Shown here: in pieces, positions 62,901-64,000 of the stretch
Layout: each line of letters starts with the position of its first letter
Position numbering within the stretch: position 1 is the first letter of the stretch
Assembly (NCBI RefSeq): GCF_000425945.1
Contig: NZ_KE384480.1
Span: 900,599 to 964,598 of the forward strand
Length of the DNA: 64,000 bases
DNA from: Candidatus Solirubrobacter pratensis
GTDB lineage: Bacteria; Actinomycetota; Thermoleophilia; Solirubrobacterales; Solirubrobacteraceae
Direction: 5' to 3'
The notes under the pieces: generated by a model
Databases searched by the model: none
Told to the model about the DNA's origin: nothing
The model's input: only the letters and a program-made list of their open reading frames with translations
Program-made: the position numbers and the translations under genes

Positions 62901-63317
62901 ACCGTCGCGAACAAGATCGCGCTGTCACTCGCCCCGACCGCGACGTTCGGGCCGATCACCCCGGGCGTGACGAAGGACTACGTCGCGACGGTCACCGGCA
63001 CGGTGACGAGCACCAGCGGCGCGGCGCAGCTCACGGTGGCGGACGCCGGCACGAAGTCGACGGGGCACCTGGTCAACGACCAGTACGCCCTCGCGGCGCC
63101 GCTGCAGGCGCAGGCCACGAGCCCGGTCCAGCCGAGCTCCGCCTTCGCCGCCGTGACCGGGACCGACAACCCGCTGGTGTTGCTCACCTACCACGACCCG
63201 GTCTCGATGGACGCGGTCAGCGTGGGCCTCCAGCAGACGGTGAGCGGGAGCGAGCTGCTGCGGGCGGGCACCTACCACAAGACCCTGACGTTCACGCTCT
63301 CCACGACGACGCCGTAA
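59910..63317 (+). CDS. Secreted cupredoxin / PKD / ThuA multimodular protein (1135 aa)
   Basis: Exported (signal peptide to about residue 28). A plastocyanin-like cupredoxin domain (40-168) has an N-terminal His (ALPHNVVFGDG) and the FYCSAHPLAMQG loop, giving a Cys-His-Met type-1 copper site. Then follow PKD (167-255), PKD (259-345), DUF1349/laminin-G-like (347-552), PKD (555-645), ThuA (647-895; LVFSKTAVFRHDSIPAG), PKD (896-985) and the shared C-terminal domain (986-1135). The cupredoxin could accept electrons from the PQQ-type dehydrogenases nearby. GGAGG 7 nt before GTG 59910 decides the start. Confidence 0.87.
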   Translation: MLGLRKRHLPWLACAILALIGIPSYALGKEKRAAPPPMTATMGAFDTGFWDVTKAKDDPTATTVTIAPGGTVNFRYLAADGALPHNVVFGDGSNPSLSLPQPTGCTQINPVPTIPTSILPIPPLPQYAQAPAWNGTCTFNTAGAYKFYCSAHPLAMQGEVIVSATGANANPTVTAGRTPTGDVPSGTPVTFSATGADADGDTISYSWDFGDGDSGAGASATHTYPPAASTYQAVVTADDGHGGTATATVSVKIVAAAPNQNPTVSASRTPTGNVTAGASVNFSATGSDPDGDTLTYAWDFGDTGSSASQNISHTYAAAGAYTAKVTVSDGKGGTASATLPITVTSGSCPPGYRDDFTGTALDPSWTVLRPDATNGGVTVGNGVVSIPTGNGDIYQTTNTATNLVLRTAPSGAFTLTAKINHHGLTRYQQGGIIVYGDDDNYVKLDRTATNNGGTATEFFEFVQELAGTPRNGTTDHTATIPAAFPADFYLRIVWDGTNLSGAYSQDGSSWTTVGTNSTAFPANPKVGIFALSNGATTFVTPTFDYVAIDGPPCGSNAVPVISSATADKTSGIAPLPVNLTAAATDADSDALTYAWDFGDGATGTGATASHTYSAAGTYSAKLTVSDGKGGSATKTVAVNVLAPDTPGSSFRALVFSKTAVFRHDSIPAGIAAIKSLGTTSNFQVDATEDGSMFRDDILSHYKVVIFLSTTGDVLTDDQQAAFERYVRAGGGYVGIHSAADTEYKWAWYGQLVGAYFRNHPNGTPAANVLVEDTTDPSDAGLPATWARTDEWYNYQSPVNPVENGGGDDYDPRNTTGIHVLLKVDESSYAEADGSDGVDDDHPISWCHRYDGGRSWYTGMGHTQASFQEAGFLSHILAGIRIAAGVLPSAACGVSAVNRNPTVTTSRTPSGSVTTGTSIAFTAVGTDADGDALTYAWDFGDTGTATGQSPTHAYAAAGVYDAKVTVSDGKGGTGSATLTITVTGPVETHTDVPKDVTATVANKIALSLAPTATFGPITPGVTKDYVATVTGTVTSTSGAAQLTVADAGTKSTGHLVNDQYALAAPLQAQATSPVQPSSAFAAVTGTDNPLVLLTYHDPVSMDAVSVGLQQTVSGSELLRAGTYHKTLTFTLSTTTP

Positions 63318-63351
63318 GCGGGAACCCGGGGTCACGGACGGGCATTCTCCG

Positions 63352-64000
63352 ATGCTGGGACGGTTGACCCAGGCGGCGATCGGGCGCCGGTCGCGATGGT
63401 TCGTGATCGGCGCGTGGATCGTGCTCGCGGTGGCTCTCGCGGGCCTGCAGCCCAAGCTGCAGGCCCGCGCGGCCGACGAGAGCAAGACGTTCCGGGCGCG
63501 CTCGTCCGAGTCGACGAAGCTGCACGACGTGATCGACCGGCGCTTCGTCGAGGGCGGGCAGTCGGCCGCGGTGATCGCCTATCTCGGCCACCACCGGTCG
63601 GTCGAGTCCTTCGCGCCCGCGATCGGCGACGACAACGCCGCCATCTGCGCCGATGAGGCACTGCCGGACCTGGTCGGCGTCGGCACGCCTGACGGGATCG
63701 CCTGCGGCGACGTCGGCCATCACCTCGGACCCGAGAAGCCGCCGACGGCGTTCTCGAAAGAGGACCCGCCGACCATGCTGGTGGTCCCCGTCGTCAACGG
63801 CAAGGACGACACCGACTCGATCGTGCGAGACGTGGCGGCCCTTCGCGCCGCGCTGCCCGGCCCGCACGGCGATCCGCTCGCGAGCTACGTCACCGGGCAG
63901 GCGGCATTCGACGCCGACCGCGCGACCGCCGTCGAGGGCATCGACGGGACGCTGCTGGCGATCACGATGACGCTCGTCCTCGTGCTGATGCTGGTCATCT
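63352..64000 (+). CDS. MMPL-family transporter, partial at window edge
   Basis: The first 216 codons of an MMPL/RND-like transporter; the rest is beyond the window. Helix 1 (WFVIGAWIVLAVALAGL, residues 16-32) is followed by a large extracytoplasmic loop (PMLQ-type GDPTRAVEG equivalents: TGQAAFDADRATAVEGID) and the start of helix 2 (LLAITMTLVLVLMLVI). Such proteins export lipids or drugs in actinobacteria. ATG 63352; no strong Shine-Dalgarno. It lies 34 bp after the cupredoxin-ThuA gene. Confidence 0.82.
   Translation, partial: MLGRLTQAAIGRRSRWFVIGAWIVLAVALAGLQPKLQARAADESKTFRARSSESTKLHDVIDRRFVEGGQSAAVIAYLGHHRSVESFAPAIGDDNAAICADEALPDLVGVGTPDGIACGDVGHHLGPEKPPTAFSKEDPPTMLVVPVVNGKDDTDSIVRDVAALRAALPGPHGDPLASYVTGQAAFDADRATAVEGIDGTLLAITMTLVLVLMLVI

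Noticed and set aside
1-64000. tRNA, rRNA, CRISPR arrays and insertion sequences
   Set aside because: I looked for cloverleaf-like tracts, conserved rRNA text, regular short repeats and transposase motifs and found none I could support.

Overview
The window is very GC-rich actinobacterial chromosome with dense coding, many GTG starts and frequent 4-base GTGA/ATGA gene overlaps. Gene content (two SARP/AfsR-type regulators, a SigX5-like ECF factor, a LiaF-like DUF1707 protein, PspC, a c-di-GMP-I riboswitch before a CAP-domain gene, and giant PKD/ThuA/PQQ exoproteins) best fits Thermoleophilia, probably Solirubrobacterales (Solirubrobacter/Conexibacter type). The assignment is an inference from gene style, not from a marker gene. 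No rRNA, tRNA, CRISPR array or insertion sequence was recognised.

Left third (1-25 kb): mixed housekeeping and accessory genes. A minus-strand run (zinc ribbon, unknown 454-aa protein, M20 amidohydrolase, a symporter remnant, SARP regulator) is followed by two tandem GT2 glycosyltransferases, a PrmC-like methyltransferase without its NPPY asparagine, an amidase coupled to an L-rhamnose mutarotase-like gene, CBS, PspC and HAD proteins, a secreted DUF916-like protein, an HExxH metalloprotein, a cyclase/kynurenine-formamidase homologue, a membrane PAS-GGDEF-EAL protein, a secreted jelly-roll-like protein, an MFS exporter, a coiled-coil protein and a minus-strand run macro domain / ThDP enzyme / ECF sigma / SDR.

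Middle (25-38.7 kb): a c-di-GMP-I riboswitch controls a secreted CAP/SCP protein. A 720-bp gap holds nested repeats that resemble an attenuator, then a truncated small gene. A second, very large SARP-ATPase-TPR regulator follows. A tight plus-strand operon encodes two related small alpha/beta proteins, a DyP-type peroxidase, a cytochrome P450 and a 39-codon patatin remnant. Next come an ECF sigma factor, a membrane TPR protein, a ROK regulator and an NTF2-like protein.

Right part (38.7-64 kb): the most striking region. Four giant secreted proteins (1911, 941, 1139 and 1135 aa) shuffle ThuA, PQQ-type sugar dehydrogenase, cupredoxin, CBM6-like, DUF1349/laminin-G-like and PKD modules. All four end in the same ~140-residue domain whose last residues read Y-x-K-T-[LI]-x-F-T-L, which looks like a remote relative of the WxL cell-wall-binding domain. 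Between them lies a minus-strand catabolic operon: FAD oxidase, tagatose-3-epimerase-like TIM barrel, Tm-1-like protein, creatininase, DeoR regulator, second TIM-barrel isomerase, Gfo/Idh/MocA dehydrogenase, and a third, metal-ligand-depleted TIM barrel. My reading is a combined system: surface-displayed oxidases and ThuA modules modify sugars outside the cell, and the operon processes the (possibly 3-keto) sugars inside. The 350-bp divergent control region between the two halves carries a perfect GntR-type palindrome and a pair of direct repeats that bracket a TTGACA promoter. The window ends inside an MMPL-family transporter gene.
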